Below are positions 16,543-24,789 of a stretch of DNA of 64,000 nucleotides, in pieces; position 1 is the stretch's first letter; each line of letters begins with the position of its first letter. A program made the translations under genes and the position numbers. The notes under the pieces are model-generated. The model worked only from the letters and a program-made list of their open reading frames with translations, did not search any database and was not told where the DNA came from. This DNA is from Streptomyces roseoverticillatus (GTDB lineage Bacteria; Actinomycetota; Actinomycetes; Streptomycetales; Streptomycetaceae), in NCBI RefSeq assembly GCF_000719265.1, contig NZ_JOFL01000016.1, positions 124,001 to 188,000 on the forward strand, written 5' to 3'.

Positions 16543-17400
16543 TTATTCGCGGACCTGAGCGTTCACTGCGGGACGCGCGTCACCGCCGTCCGCGCCCAGG
16601 GCCGCGAGCAGGCGCAGCCCGTCCGCGGCGGGGCTGCCGGGGGCCGCGGACAGCACCAGCAGCTCCATGCTCGATTCGTCCGGTAGTGCGAAGTTCTCCC
16701 CGTGCAGTTCCAGCAGTCCGACGAGCGGGTGCCGGTAGGCCTTGCGTCCATGTGTGCGGGCGCGCACGTCCGCGCGGGCCCAGAGGCGGCGGAAGCGCTC
16801 GCTGCCCATCGCCAGTTCGCCGATGAGCGAGGCCAGGCGCGGGTCCTCGGGGTATTTTCCGGCGGCCAGGCGCAGGTGCCCGACCACGTCGAGGGTGCAT
16901 GTCTCCCAGTCCGCGTAAAGGCCGCGCTCGGATTCCTCGAGGAAGATGTGCCGGGCGGTGTTCAGGCCCGGCAGGCCCGGCACCGGCCGCCCGTAGAGGA
17001 GCCCGGCGAGGCGGTTCCCGGCGAGCACGTCCAGGCGGTGGTTCATGATCAGCGCGGGTGCGTCGGTGACCAGGTCGAGGACGCGCAGCAGCTCCGGCCG
17101 GACCCGCCCGCCCGGCGCCTTCGCGCGGCGGCGGCGCTGCCGGGCGAGCCGGCAGAGGTGACCGCGTTCGGTCTCGTCCAGGCCGAGGACGCGGGCGAGC
17201 GCGTCGAGGACCTGCTCGGAGGGCTGGGTCGCGCGGCCCTGCTCCAGGCGTACGTAGTAGTCGACGCTGACTCCGGACAGGTGCGCGACCTCTTCGCGGC
17301 GCAGGCCCTGCACCCGGCGGCGGCTGTCGGTGGGGATGCCGGCGGTCGCCGGGTCGACCCGGGAACGCCGGGTCCGCAGGAAGCCCGCAAGATCGTCCAT
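16543..17400 (-). CDS. XRE family regulator with MmyB-like ligand-binding domain
   Basis: This 285-aa protein has an N-terminal helix-turn-helix (VQGLRREEVAHLSGVSVDYY, residues about 28-60). A PAS-like MmyB ligand-binding domain of about 180 aa follows (ALIMNHRLDVLAGNRLAGLL onward). ATG at 17398-17400 gives the typical start MDDLAGFLRTRRSRVDP. It is divergent from an NAD(P)H oxidoreductase gene at 17540, and regulators of this class usually control such a neighbouring oxidoreductase or SDR. The 139-bp intergenic region shows no striking palindrome to me. Confidence 0.93.
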   Translation of the reverse strand: MDDLAGFLRTRRSRVDPATAGIPTDSRRRVQGLRREEVAHLSGVSVDYYVRLEQGRATQPSEQVLDALARVLGLDETERGHLCRLARQRRRRAKAPGGRVRPELLRVLDLVTDAPALIMNHRLDVLAGNRLAGLLYGRPVPGLPGLNTARHIFLEESERGLYADWETCTLDVVGHLRLAAGKYPEDPRLASLIGELAMGSERFRRLWARADVRARTHGRKAYRHPLVGLLELHGENFALPDESSMELLVLSAAPGSPAADGLRLLAALGADGGDARPAVNAQVRE

Positions 17401-17539
17401 GCCTCCCAGTATGGCCTCGGCGGTGCCCGTGAAGGTGGCCCTGCCAATACCAGGAAGTCCCGTCCGACGGAAGAGGCGCCCCTGAACGCCGGGCGCCGCG
17501 GCGCCCAGGATCGAAGGCACCCGATCCGAAGGAGTTCCC

Positions 17540-18319
17540 ATGAAGACGCTGATCGTCCACGCCCACCCGGAGCCGAAGTCGCTCAACAGCTCGCTGAAGG
17601 ACCTCGCGGTGTCCACATTGGAGGCCGCCGGGCACGAAGTACGGGTGAGCGATCTGTACGCGATGAACTGGAAGGCGGTCGTGGACGCCGCGGACTACGG
17701 CCCCGACGCCTCAAGCCCGCTGAAGGTCGCCCTGGACTCGGGCCGGGCCTTCGACGCCGGGACGCTCACCCCGGACGTCCTCGCCGAGCAGGAAAAGCTG
17801 CTGTGGGCCGACACGATCATCTTCCAGTTCCCGCTGTGGTGGTACTCGATGCCCGCGATCCTCAAAGGCTGGGTGGACCGGGTGTTCACCTACCGCTTCG
17901 CGTACGGCGTCGGCGAGCACAGTGACACCAAGTACGGCGAGCGCTTCGGCGAAGGCACCCTCGCGGGCAGGAAGGCCCTGCTGTCGGTGACCGCCGGCGG
18001 CCCGGAGTCGCATTACGCCGCTCGCGGGATCAACGGCCCCATCGACGACCTGCTGTTCCCGATCCACCACGGCATCCTCTACTACCCGGGCATCGAGGTG
18101 CTGCCGCCGTTCGTGCTGTACGGCACCGACCGGATGACCGACGAGAACTACCCGGACGTCGCCAAGGCCTGGGAGCAGCGCCTGCTGACCCTGGAGTCGA
18201 CCGAGCCGATCGCGTTCCGGCGGCAGAACTTCGGCGACTACGAGATCCCCTCGCTGCACCTGAAGGAGGGGCTGGAGCCCGTGGGCCGCACGGGTTTCGG
18301 ACTGCACGTGCGCGGCTGA
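17540..18319 (+). CDS. NAD(P)H oxidoreductase, flavodoxin-like fold (NQO1/MdaB type)
   Basis: This is a 259-aa flavoprotein starting MKTLIVHAHPEPKSLNSSL, the FMN/FAD phosphate-binding loop of the family. It has the FQFPLWWYSMPAILKGWVDR motif at about residues 94-113 and TAGGPESHY at about 154-162. Proteins of this fold reduce quinones and other electrophiles by two electrons using NAD(P)H. It is preceded by an AAGGAG-like ribosome binding site and followed within 30 bp by a strong hairpin terminator, so it is probably a single-gene transcript. The divergent XRE/MmyB regulator is the likely controller. Confidence 0.93.
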   Translation: MKTLIVHAHPEPKSLNSSLKDLAVSTLEAAGHEVRVSDLYAMNWKAVVDAADYGPDASSPLKVALDSGRAFDAGTLTPDVLAEQEKLLWADTIIFQFPLWWYSMPAILKGWVDRVFTYRFAYGVGEHSDTKYGERFGEGTLAGRKALLSVTAGGPESHYAARGINGPIDDLLFPIHHGILYYPGIEVLPPFVLYGTDRMTDENYPDVAKAWEQRLLTLESTEPIAFRRQNFGDYEIPSLHLKEGLEPVGRTGFGLHVRG

Positions 18320-18343
18320 CCGCGGCGCGGCCGAAGGCGAGCG

Positions 18344-18384
18344 GGGCCGTGCCTTCACCGGTTTTCCCGGTGAAGGCACGGCCC
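18344..18384 (+). terminator. Long-stem hairpin terminator
   Basis: An 18-bp perfect inverted repeat (GGGCCGTGCCTTCACCGG at 18344-18361 and its complement at 18367-18384) has the loop TTTTC. It lies 24 nt after the oxidoreductase stop codon. There is no T tail, which is common for Streptomyces terminators. Confidence 0.85.
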
Positions 18385-18536
18385 GAGGCGCGCCGACCGG
18401 AGTTCCGTACCGTCGGCTTCGGCGCGCCGCCTTCCGGGCGGTCCGCCCCCAACACGCCACTCCCCCAAGGTGATTGAGGGCCCCGTACGCCGGGTAGGGG
18501 CATCGCGCTGTGCGGAGCATGACAAGGAGCTGCCCG

Positions 18537-20462
18537 TTGCGCGAGATCACCGTGCCGCCGCTCGTGACGATGCCGCCCGTCGGAGGTCTGGCGGACTCCG
18601 TCTTCGACCGCGCCGCCGAGGAGCCCGGGGAGGCGGCGTTCGGCCGCAAGGGGCCGGACGGGGGCTGGCGGGACGTGACCGCGGCGGCGTTCCGGGACGA
18701 GGTCCTGGCCCTGGCCAAGGGGCTGCTCGCCGAGGGCGTGCGGTTCGGGGACCGGGTCGCGGTCATGTCCCGTACGCGCTACGAGTGGACGCTCTTCGAC
18801 TTCGCGCTGTGGTCGATCGGCGCGCAGCCCGTGCCTCTGTACCCGACGGCCTCCCCCGACCAGGTCTGCTGGATCCTGCGCGACGCGGGCGTGACGGCCT
18901 GCGTGGTCGAGCACGAGGACCATGCGATGACGGTCGGCTCGGTCATCGACCGGCTGCCGGAGCTGACGCGGCTGTGGCAGCTGGACGCCGGGGCGGTCGA
19001 GGAGCTGGCCGCCGCCGGGGCGCGGGTCGGCGACGACGTGGTGCAGCGGCACCGGATGGCCCTCACCCCCTCGACGCCGGCCACCGTCGTCTACACCTCC
19101 GGCACGACCGGCCGCCCCAAGGGCTGCGTGCTCACCCACGCCAATTTCATGGCCGAGGCCGACAACGTCGTCAGGCGCTACGAGCACGTCTTCCGCTCCC
19201 GGCCGGGCGACGAGGCGGCGACGCTGCTGTTCCTGCCGCTGGCCCACGTGTTCGGCCGGATGGTGCAGGTCGCCGCGGTGCGCGGGCGGGTGAAGCTCGG
19301 CCACCAGCCGCAGCTGACGAGCGCCGCCCTGCTGCCGGACCTGAGAGCCTTCCGGCCGACGTTCGTCCTCGCGGTCCCGTACGTCCTGGAGAAGATCTTC
19401 GCGCTGGCGCGGCGCACGGCCGAGGCCGAGGGCCGGGCCGCACCGTTCGAGCGGGCCGTGGACGTGGCGGTGCGCTACGCGGAGGCCGTGGAGCAGCGGG
19501 CGTTCGGCAGGGGCGCGGGGCCGGGGCCCGCGCTGCGGCTGCGGCACCAGGTCTTCGACCGGCTGGTCTACGCCAAGGTGCGGGAGGCGCTGGGCGGCCG
19601 GGTGCGGCACGCGATGTCGGGCGGCTCGGCCATGGACCGGCGGCTGGGGCTGTTCTTCGCGGGCGCGGGCGTGAGCGTCCTGGAGGGCTACGGGCTGACG
19701 GAGACCACGGGGGCCGCGACCGCCAACCCGCCCGAGCGGCCCCGCTTCGGCTCGGTCGGGCAGCCCGTCCCGGGCACCACGGTGCGGATCGCCGGCGACG
19801 GCGAGGTCTGGCTGCGCGGCGGCCAGGTCTTCGCCGGCTACCTGGGCGACGCGCGGGCGACGGGCGCGGTGCTGCAGGAGGGCTGGTTCGCGACCGGTGA
19901 CCTGGGGCGGCTGGACGAGGACGGCTATCTGTCCATCACCGGGCGGAAGAAGGAGATCCTGGTGACATCGGGCGGCAAGAGCCTGTCGCCGGTGCTGCTG
20001 GAGGAGCGCGTACGGGCGCACCCGCTCGTGGCCCACTGCGTCGTCGTCGGCAACGACCGCCCGTACGTGGCCGCGCTGGTCACGCTGGACGAGGAGGCGG
20101 TCGCGCACTGGCTGCACATGCGCGGCAGACCGGCGCCGGGGACGGGTCCCTGGACCGGAACCGCGTCCGGTGGCGGATCCGGGCTGCTGCAGGACGCGGA
20201 GCTCGTGCGCGACACCGACCTGGAGGCCGAGATCCGGCGGGCCGTGGTGGCGGCGAACACCCTCGTCTCGCAGGCCGAGTCCATCCGGACGTTCCGGATC
20301 CTCAAAGCCCGGTTCACGGAGGAGGACGGGCTGCTGACGCCGTCGCTGAAGCTCCGGCGGAAGGCGATCGAGGTGGCGTACGCGCGGGAGGTGGACGCGC
20401 TGTACGGCGGACAGCCCCGGGGAGGTTTCCGGGGCGACGGGGGCATCACGGGAATGCGGTGA
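18537..20462 (+). CDS. Long-chain fatty-acid-CoA ligase (AMP-dependent synthetase)
   Basis: This is a 641-aa FadD15-like enzyme that activates fatty acids to acyl-CoA through an acyl-AMP. TTG 18537 is preferred because AAGGAG lies 7 nt upstream and the product starts LREITVPPLVTMPP, the usual family N-terminus. A GTG at 18510 is also in frame. The AMP-binding signature VVYTSGTTGRPKGCVLTH is at about 184-201. Further motifs are EGYGLTETTG, WFATGDLGRLDEDGYLSITG and GRKKEILVTSGGK. A short Gly/Pro-rich insertion (GRPAPGTGPWTGTASGGGSG) lies near residue 535. It stands alone on its strand, 65 nt before an aldo/keto reductase gene. Confidence 0.92.
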   Translation: MREITVPPLVTMPPVGGLADSVFDRAAEEPGEAAFGRKGPDGGWRDVTAAAFRDEVLALAKGLLAEGVRFGDRVAVMSRTRYEWTLFDFALWSIGAQPVPLYPTASPDQVCWILRDAGVTACVVEHEDHAMTVGSVIDRLPELTRLWQLDAGAVEELAAAGARVGDDVVQRHRMALTPSTPATVVYTSGTTGRPKGCVLTHANFMAEADNVVRRYEHVFRSRPGDEAATLLFLPLAHVFGRMVQVAAVRGRVKLGHQPQLTSAALLPDLRAFRPTFVLAVPYVLEKIFALARRTAEAEGRAAPFERAVDVAVRYAEAVEQRAFGRGAGPGPALRLRHQVFDRLVYAKVREALGGRVRHAMSGGSAMDRRLGLFFAGAGVSVLEGYGLTETTGAATANPPERPRFGSVGQPVPGTTVRIAGDGEVWLRGGQVFAGYLGDARATGAVLQEGWFATGDLGRLDEDGYLSITGRKKEILVTSGGKSLSPVLLEERVRAHPLVAHCVVVGNDRPYVAALVTLDEEAVAHWLHMRGRPAPGTGPWTGTASGGGSGLLQDAELVRDTDLEAEIRRAVVAANTLVSQAESIRTFRILKARFTEEDGLLTPSLKLRRKAIEVAYAREVDALYGGQPRGGFRGDGGITGMR

Positions 20463-20526
20463 CGGCTGTGATCGTTGACGCTGGGAGTTGTGAACCCGCG
20501 ACTCCGACCGTAAGGATCGAGCACCC

Positions 20527-21378
20527 GTGAGCAAGGCTGCCTCCATTCCGTCCATCACGCTCAACAACGGCGTCGAGATGCCGCAGCTCGGCTTCGGCGT
20601 CTTCCAGGTCCCCGACGCCGAGGCGACGGCCGCCGTCGAGTCGGCCCTGGCCGCCGGGTACCGCAGCATCGACACGGCGGCCGTGTACGAGAACGAGACC
20701 GGCACGGGCAAGGCCCTGACGGGCTCCGGCATCGCGCGCGACGAGCTCTTCGTGACCACGAAGCTGTGGAACAGCGCCTCGCAGGCCTGGACGCGCGACG
20801 CCGTCCTCCGCGAGTTCGACGCCTCCCTGGAGCGGCTCGGCCTCGACTACGTGGACCTGTACCTCATCCACTGGCCGCGCGCCGTCCGCGACGACTACCT
20901 CTCCATCTACCGCGCGTTCGAGGGGATCGCGGAGAGCGGCCGCGCCCGGGCGATCGGCGTCTCCAACTTCCAGCCCGCCCACCTGGAGCGGCTGCTGGCC
21001 GAGACGTCCGTCGTCCCGGCCGTCAACCAGATCGAGCTGCACCCGTTCCTGGCCCAGTCCGAGCTGCGCGCCCTCCACGCGCGCCACGGCATCACCACCG
21101 AGGCGTGGGCACCGCTCGGCCAGGGCAAGGAGCTGCTCAGCGCCCCCGTGATCGCGGGCATCGCGGACAAGCACGGCCGCACCCCCGCACAGGTCGTGCT
21201 GCGCTGGCACCTGCAGCTGGGCCACGTGGCCATCCCCAAGTCCGTGACGCCGTCGCGCATCCGCGAGAACTTCGACGTCTTCGGCTTCGCCCTCGACGAC
21301 GAGGACATGACGGCGATCGCCGCGCTCGACACCGGCACGCGCCTGGGCCCGGACCCGGACGAGTTCGACGTCAACTGA
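20527..21378 (+). CDS. Aldo/keto reductase (2,5-diketo-gluconate reductase-like)
   Basis: This is a 283-aa classical aldo/keto reductase. The catalytic tetrad is visible: Asp50 and Tyr55 in DTAAVYENE, Lys80 in VTTKLW, and His in LYLIHWP. Family signatures GVSNFQPAHLERLLAE, NQIELHPFL and IPKSVTPSRIRENFDVF are all present. The last is the NADPH-binding loop. Length and the GTG start at 20527 match the family. It reduces small carbonyl compounds with NADPH, but the natural substrate is unknown. It is not homologous in any special way to the island reductase at 6072 beyond the superfamily. Confidence 0.94.
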   Translation: MSKAASIPSITLNNGVEMPQLGFGVFQVPDAEATAAVESALAAGYRSIDTAAVYENETGTGKALTGSGIARDELFVTTKLWNSASQAWTRDAVLREFDASLERLGLDYVDLYLIHWPRAVRDDYLSIYRAFEGIAESGRARAIGVSNFQPAHLERLLAETSVVPAVNQIELHPFLAQSELRALHARHGITTEAWAPLGQGKELLSAPVIAGIADKHGRTPAQVVLRWHLQLGHVAIPKSVTPSRIRENFDVFGFALDDEDMTAIAALDTGTRLGPDPDEFDVN

Positions 21379-21447
21379 GTCCGCTGCGCGGGGACGCGCG
21401 GGGACCGGGGCTCCGCAGCACCGTGCCGCCTCTATAGAGTCGCACGC

Positions 21448-22785
21448 ATGTTCTTCTCGCCCTGGACCCCGCCGACCCCCATCGAACAGCAGCTGCAGGC
21501 GGCGACGGCGCGCGGGGACTGGGACGGGCAGATCGGCGCCGTCGCGGCGGCCGAGCTGTACGTCGCCGTGGCCAGGGTGGAGGCCGACGGCCTGGTGCCG
21601 CCCGCGCCGCTCGCCCCGTACCGCGACCCGGCGTCCGGCAAGCGCTGCCTTCCGGTCCTGACGCGCGGGGCCCTGCCGCTCTGGCAGCCCGACTGGGTCT
21701 TCCAGCGCACCACGCTGGACGTGCTGGCCCTGGAATGGCCGCACGACAAGTGGCACCTCGCGGTCAATCCGGGGCAGCCGGCCGCGGCCGTCCTCCCGGC
21801 CACCCCGCTGGACCGCGCCGCCTGGCTGGAGGTCTACGCCGAGACGCCGCCGCCCGCGCCCGGCCGGCTGCTGTCCCTGTACACCGGCCCCCTGCACGGC
21901 CCGCTCGCCCAGGGCCTGGCCTGCGGCGCCCCGCTGTCCGTACGCGACGGCGTGCCCTGGAACGAGCTCGGCACCGTCTACCGGGACTACGCCGAGGACC
22001 GTGCCGTCCTGCGCGACACGTGGGGCGTGGCCGACCCCGCCGGCTGGTGGCACCTGACGGAACGACTGCTGGCGGGGGCCGGGGCCGGGCGGGATGCGGA
22101 GTTCGCGCTGCGGGCCCGCGAGGGACTCGCCGAGCACTCCGGCACCGCGCCCGGCTCCGGGGACGCGCAGGGCCCGGCGACCGAGGAGTGGCGTCAGGCC
22201 GTCACCCAGGTCCTCGTGCACCGGGCCGCGCCCGAGGCCGAGGTCCGGGCGATGGACGCCGCCGTCACCCGTATCGCCGAGGCCGAGGAGCGGCTGCGGG
22301 GCGAGGCGGTGCTGCAGCCCGGGCAGCGCGTCGCCTCGGCCGCCGCCCACGACCTCGCGTGCGCCGTGGCCGTCGCCCGGCTCGGCCTCGGCGCTCGGCT
22401 GTGCGGCCCGGCCGACGCGGAACGGGTCGTGCTGTCCGCCGGGGAGACCGCCCGCAGGACGTACGGGTCGTGGCCCGCGTTCGCCGCCGGCTTCCTGCTG
22501 GGGCGGGCCCTGCGGCCGGGCGGCGCGGGCGACCCGCGCACCGCGGTCCACGGCGCCCCGGGCCGGCCGGGGTTCCCCGGCAGTCCCAGCCACTCGGGCC
22601 ACCCGGAAGGCCCTGACCACACAGCTCCCGGCCACTACGGCCACGACGGCCACGACAGCGTCAGCCATGCCGGCGGGCCCGGCAGCCCCGCCAGCCCCGC
22701 CAGCTCCGACGACGAAGCGCTCCTCGCCCACCGCGTCCTCACCACCGACGCCGCGAGCCCCTGGCTCAACATCCCCTGGTCGTAA
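21448..22785 (+). CDS. DUF1266 domain protein with low-complexity insertion
   Basis: This 445-aa protein has a C-terminal DUF1266 region, recognisable from YRDYAEDRAVLRDTWGV, then DLACAVAVARLGLGARL, and the closing DAASPWLNIPW. DUF1266 members have no established function. Between the DUF1266 core and its last strand (about residues 356-420) is an insertion rich in Gly, Pro, His, Ser and Asp, with many PG, GH and GPD steps. This probably forms a disordered loop. The N-terminal 150 residues carry SseB-like features. It is a lone gene, 48 nt before the photolyase gene. Confidence 0.78.
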   Translation: MFFSPWTPPTPIEQQLQAATARGDWDGQIGAVAAAELYVAVARVEADGLVPPAPLAPYRDPASGKRCLPVLTRGALPLWQPDWVFQRTTLDVLALEWPHDKWHLAVNPGQPAAAVLPATPLDRAAWLEVYAETPPPAPGRLLSLYTGPLHGPLAQGLACGAPLSVRDGVPWNELGTVYRDYAEDRAVLRDTWGVADPAGWWHLTERLLAGAGAGRDAEFALRAREGLAEHSGTAPGSGDAQGPATEEWRQAVTQVLVHRAAPEAEVRAMDAAVTRIAEAEERLRGEAVLQPGQRVASAAAHDLACAVAVARLGLGARLCGPADAERVVLSAGETARRTYGSWPAFAAGFLLGRALRPGGAGDPRTAVHGAPGRPGFPGSPSHSGHPEGPDHTAPGHYGHDGHDSVSHAGGPGSPASPASSDDEALLAHRVLTTDAASPWLNIPWS

Positions 22786-22833
22786 CGGCCCTGCCGCCCG
22801 CGCCCCGGCCGGGTGCGGCGGCACAATCGCGGG

Positions 22834-24252
22834 ATGGGCGTACGAGCCGACCCCGCGACACCACCCCCCGCACCTGACGGCGTGTCCGTCGTCCTCTTCA
22901 CCTCCGATCTGCGGCTGCACGACAATCCGGTGCTCGCCGCGGCCCTGCGGAGCGCGCCGCGCGTCGTGCCGCTGTTCGTCGTGGACTCGGGCATCGCCGC
23001 CGCGGGCTTCGCCGTGCCCAACCGCGCCGCGTTCCTGGCGGACTGCCTCGCCGCGCTCGACGAGGGGCTGCGGGCCCGGGGCGGGGCCCTCGTCGTCCGC
23101 CGGGGCGACGTGGTGGCGGAGACCTGCCGGGTGGCCGCCGGGACCGGCGCGGGCGAGGTGCACGTCGCCGCGGGCGTGAGCGGGTACGCGCTGCGCCGCG
23201 AGGAGCGGCTGCGGAGCGCGCTGGCGGCGGACAGTCGGCGGCTGCGGGTGCACGACGCGGTCGTCACGGCGGTGCCGCCCGGCGCCGTCCTGCCCGCCGG
23301 CAAGGACCACTATGCGGTGTTCACCCCGTACTTCCGCCGCTGGTCGGCCGAGCCGCTGCGGCCGGTGCTGCCGGCGCCGCGCGCGGTCCTGCTGCCCGAG
23401 GTGCGCACGGGGCCGCTGCCCGCGGCGTCGTCCCTGGCCCGGGGCGCGGCCTCGCCCGCGCTGCCGCGGGGCGGCGAGGCCGAGGGCCGCCGCCGGCTGG
23501 CGGCCTGGCGGCGCGGCGGGCTCGCGCGCTACGCCGGACGCCACGACGACCTGGCGGGGGACGCGACGTCGCGGCTCTCCCCGTACCTCCACTTCGGGTG
23601 CCTGTCGCCGGTGGAGCTGGCCGCCGGCGCCCGGGAGCGGGCCGGCGGGGGCTGTGCGGGCGCCGAGGCCTTCGTACGGCAGCTGGCGTGGCGGGATTTC
23701 CACCACCAGATGCTGGCCGCCCGGCCGGACGCGGCCCGGCGCGACTACCGCACCCGGGGCGACCGGTGGCGCGAGGCGCCCGGCGAGTTCGACGCGTGGC
23801 GGGCGGGCCGGACGGGCTATCCGGTGGTCGACGCGGCGATGCGGCAGCTCGCGCACGAGGGCTGGATGCACAACCGGGCCCGGCTGATCGCCGCGAGCTT
23901 CCTGGCGAAGACCCTGTACCTCGGCTGGCGGGCCGGGGCCCGGCACTTCCTGGACCTGCTCGTGGACGGCGACGTGGCCGACAACCAGCTCAACTGGCAG
24001 TGGGTGGCGGGCACCGGCAGCGACACCCGCCCCCACCGGGTCCTCAATCCCCTGGCGCAGGCAGACCGCTTCGACCCGGACGGCGCGTATGTGCGCCGCT
24101 GGGTCCCCGAGCTGGCCGGCGTGCCGGGCCGGGCCGTCCACCGGCCGTGGCTGCTGCCGGACGGGGAGCGGGCGCGCTGCGGCTACCCCGGGCCGGTGGT
24201 CGGCCTGGAGGAGGCGCTGGAGCGGTTCAAGCGGGCGCGGGGACGCACCTGA
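22834..24252 (+). CDS. phr: Deoxyribodipyrimidine photolyase
   Basis: This is a 472-aa DNA photolyase that uses FAD and light to split cyclobutane pyrimidine dimers. The N-terminal alpha/beta domain starts VSVVLFTSDLRLHDNPVLAA. The C-terminal FAD domain holds LSPYLHFGCLSP, EAFVRQLAWRDFHHQ, and GYPVVDAAMRQLAHEGWMHN. It also holds the nearly invariant DGDVADNQLNWQWVAGTGSD and RVLNPLAQADRFDPDG. ATG 22834 is chosen over an upstream in-frame ATG at 22813 because the family N-terminus is short. The gene converges with the pterin dehydratase gene, separated by 7 nt. Confidence 0.95.
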   Translation: MGVRADPATPPPAPDGVSVVLFTSDLRLHDNPVLAAALRSAPRVVPLFVVDSGIAAAGFAVPNRAAFLADCLAALDEGLRARGGALVVRRGDVVAETCRVAAGTGAGEVHVAAGVSGYALRREERLRSALAADSRRLRVHDAVVTAVPPGAVLPAGKDHYAVFTPYFRRWSAEPLRPVLPAPRAVLLPEVRTGPLPAASSLARGAASPALPRGGEAEGRRRLAAWRRGGLARYAGRHDDLAGDATSRLSPYLHFGCLSPVELAAGARERAGGGCAGAEAFVRQLAWRDFHHQMLAARPDAARRDYRTRGDRWREAPGEFDAWRAGRTGYPVVDAAMRQLAHEGWMHNRARLIAASFLAKTLYLGWRAGARHFLDLLVDGDVADNQLNWQWVAGTGSDTRPHRVLNPLAQADRFDPDGAYVRRWVPELAGVPGRAVHRPWLLPDGERARCGYPGPVVGLEEALERFKRARGRT

Positions 24253-24259
24253 GCCACGG

Positions 24260-24565
24260 TCAGCGAGCGCCGTGGCCCGAGGCCACCGCTTCGATGCGGC
24301 GGGCCAGCCCGAGGTCCAGGCCGGTGACCTTGCCGCCCACGCTGTGGGTGTTCACGCTGACCGACACGGTGTTGTAGCCCAGGGTCACGTCCGAGTGGTG
24401 ATCCAGCTCGTCCTGGATCTGAGCGATGTGGATCACCATGGCGGCTGCCTGGAAGTGCCCGTCGAAGCGGTAGGTGCGGCTGATGCGGACGCCGTCCGTG
24501 GTCCAGCCGGGCAGCTCCTGGAGGCGCTCCTCGACGTCCTTCTGGGAGAGCGGTTCGACGGCCAT
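24260..24565 (-). CDS. 4a-hydroxytetrahydrobiopterin dehydratase
   Basis: This is a 101-aa pterin-4a-carbinolamine dehydratase (PhhB/DCoH family), which recycles the pterin cofactor of aromatic amino acid hydroxylases. The active-site pattern is intact: ELDHHSDV, then YNTVSVSVNTHSVGG, and the Asp in GLDLGLA. ATG at 24563-24565 gives the usual short N-terminus MAVEPLSQKDVEERL. No aromatic amino acid hydroxylase lies nearby. Length is normal for the family. Confidence 0.95.
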   Translation of the reverse strand: MAVEPLSQKDVEERLQELPGWTTDGVRISRTYRFDGHFQAAAMVIHIAQIQDELDHHSDVTLGYNTVSVSVNTHSVGGKVTGLDLGLARRIEAVASGHGAR

Positions 24566-24755
24566 GACTGTCCCCTTCGTGGGTGGGTGCCGTAGTGGGT
24601 GCGGTGGTTGCCCGGGGTAGGTGCCCGCGCCGGGTGCCGGTGACTCAAGCGTCCCACGGTGCGGGGGTGCTTTCGCGCCAATGTGCGGTACGGGGCTCCG
24701 TGTGCCGGACAAGTGCTACCGGGAAGTAGGTGACGCTCCTATGCTCCTGCGCCGA

Positions 24756-24767
24756 ACGTGTACACGT
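24756..24767. promoter_or_regulatory. Perfect 12-bp palindrome upstream of the FAD oxidoreductase gene
   Basis: ACGTGTACACGT is a perfect palindrome 22 nt before the start codon of the Tat-exported FAD enzyme gene, in the gap shared with the divergent pterin dehydratase gene. It could be a binding site for a dimeric regulator, but no regulator gene adjoins it. A 12-bp palindrome can also arise by chance. Confidence 0.25.
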
Positions 24768-24789
24768 CACCGACGCCAGGGGGCCGGGC

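Noticed and set aside
20446..24141. A 1,231-codon open frame on the minus strand
   Set aside because: It runs antisense to four well-supported genes (acyl-CoA ligase end, aldo/keto reductase, DUF1266, photolyase), has no recognisable domain and shows shadow composition.
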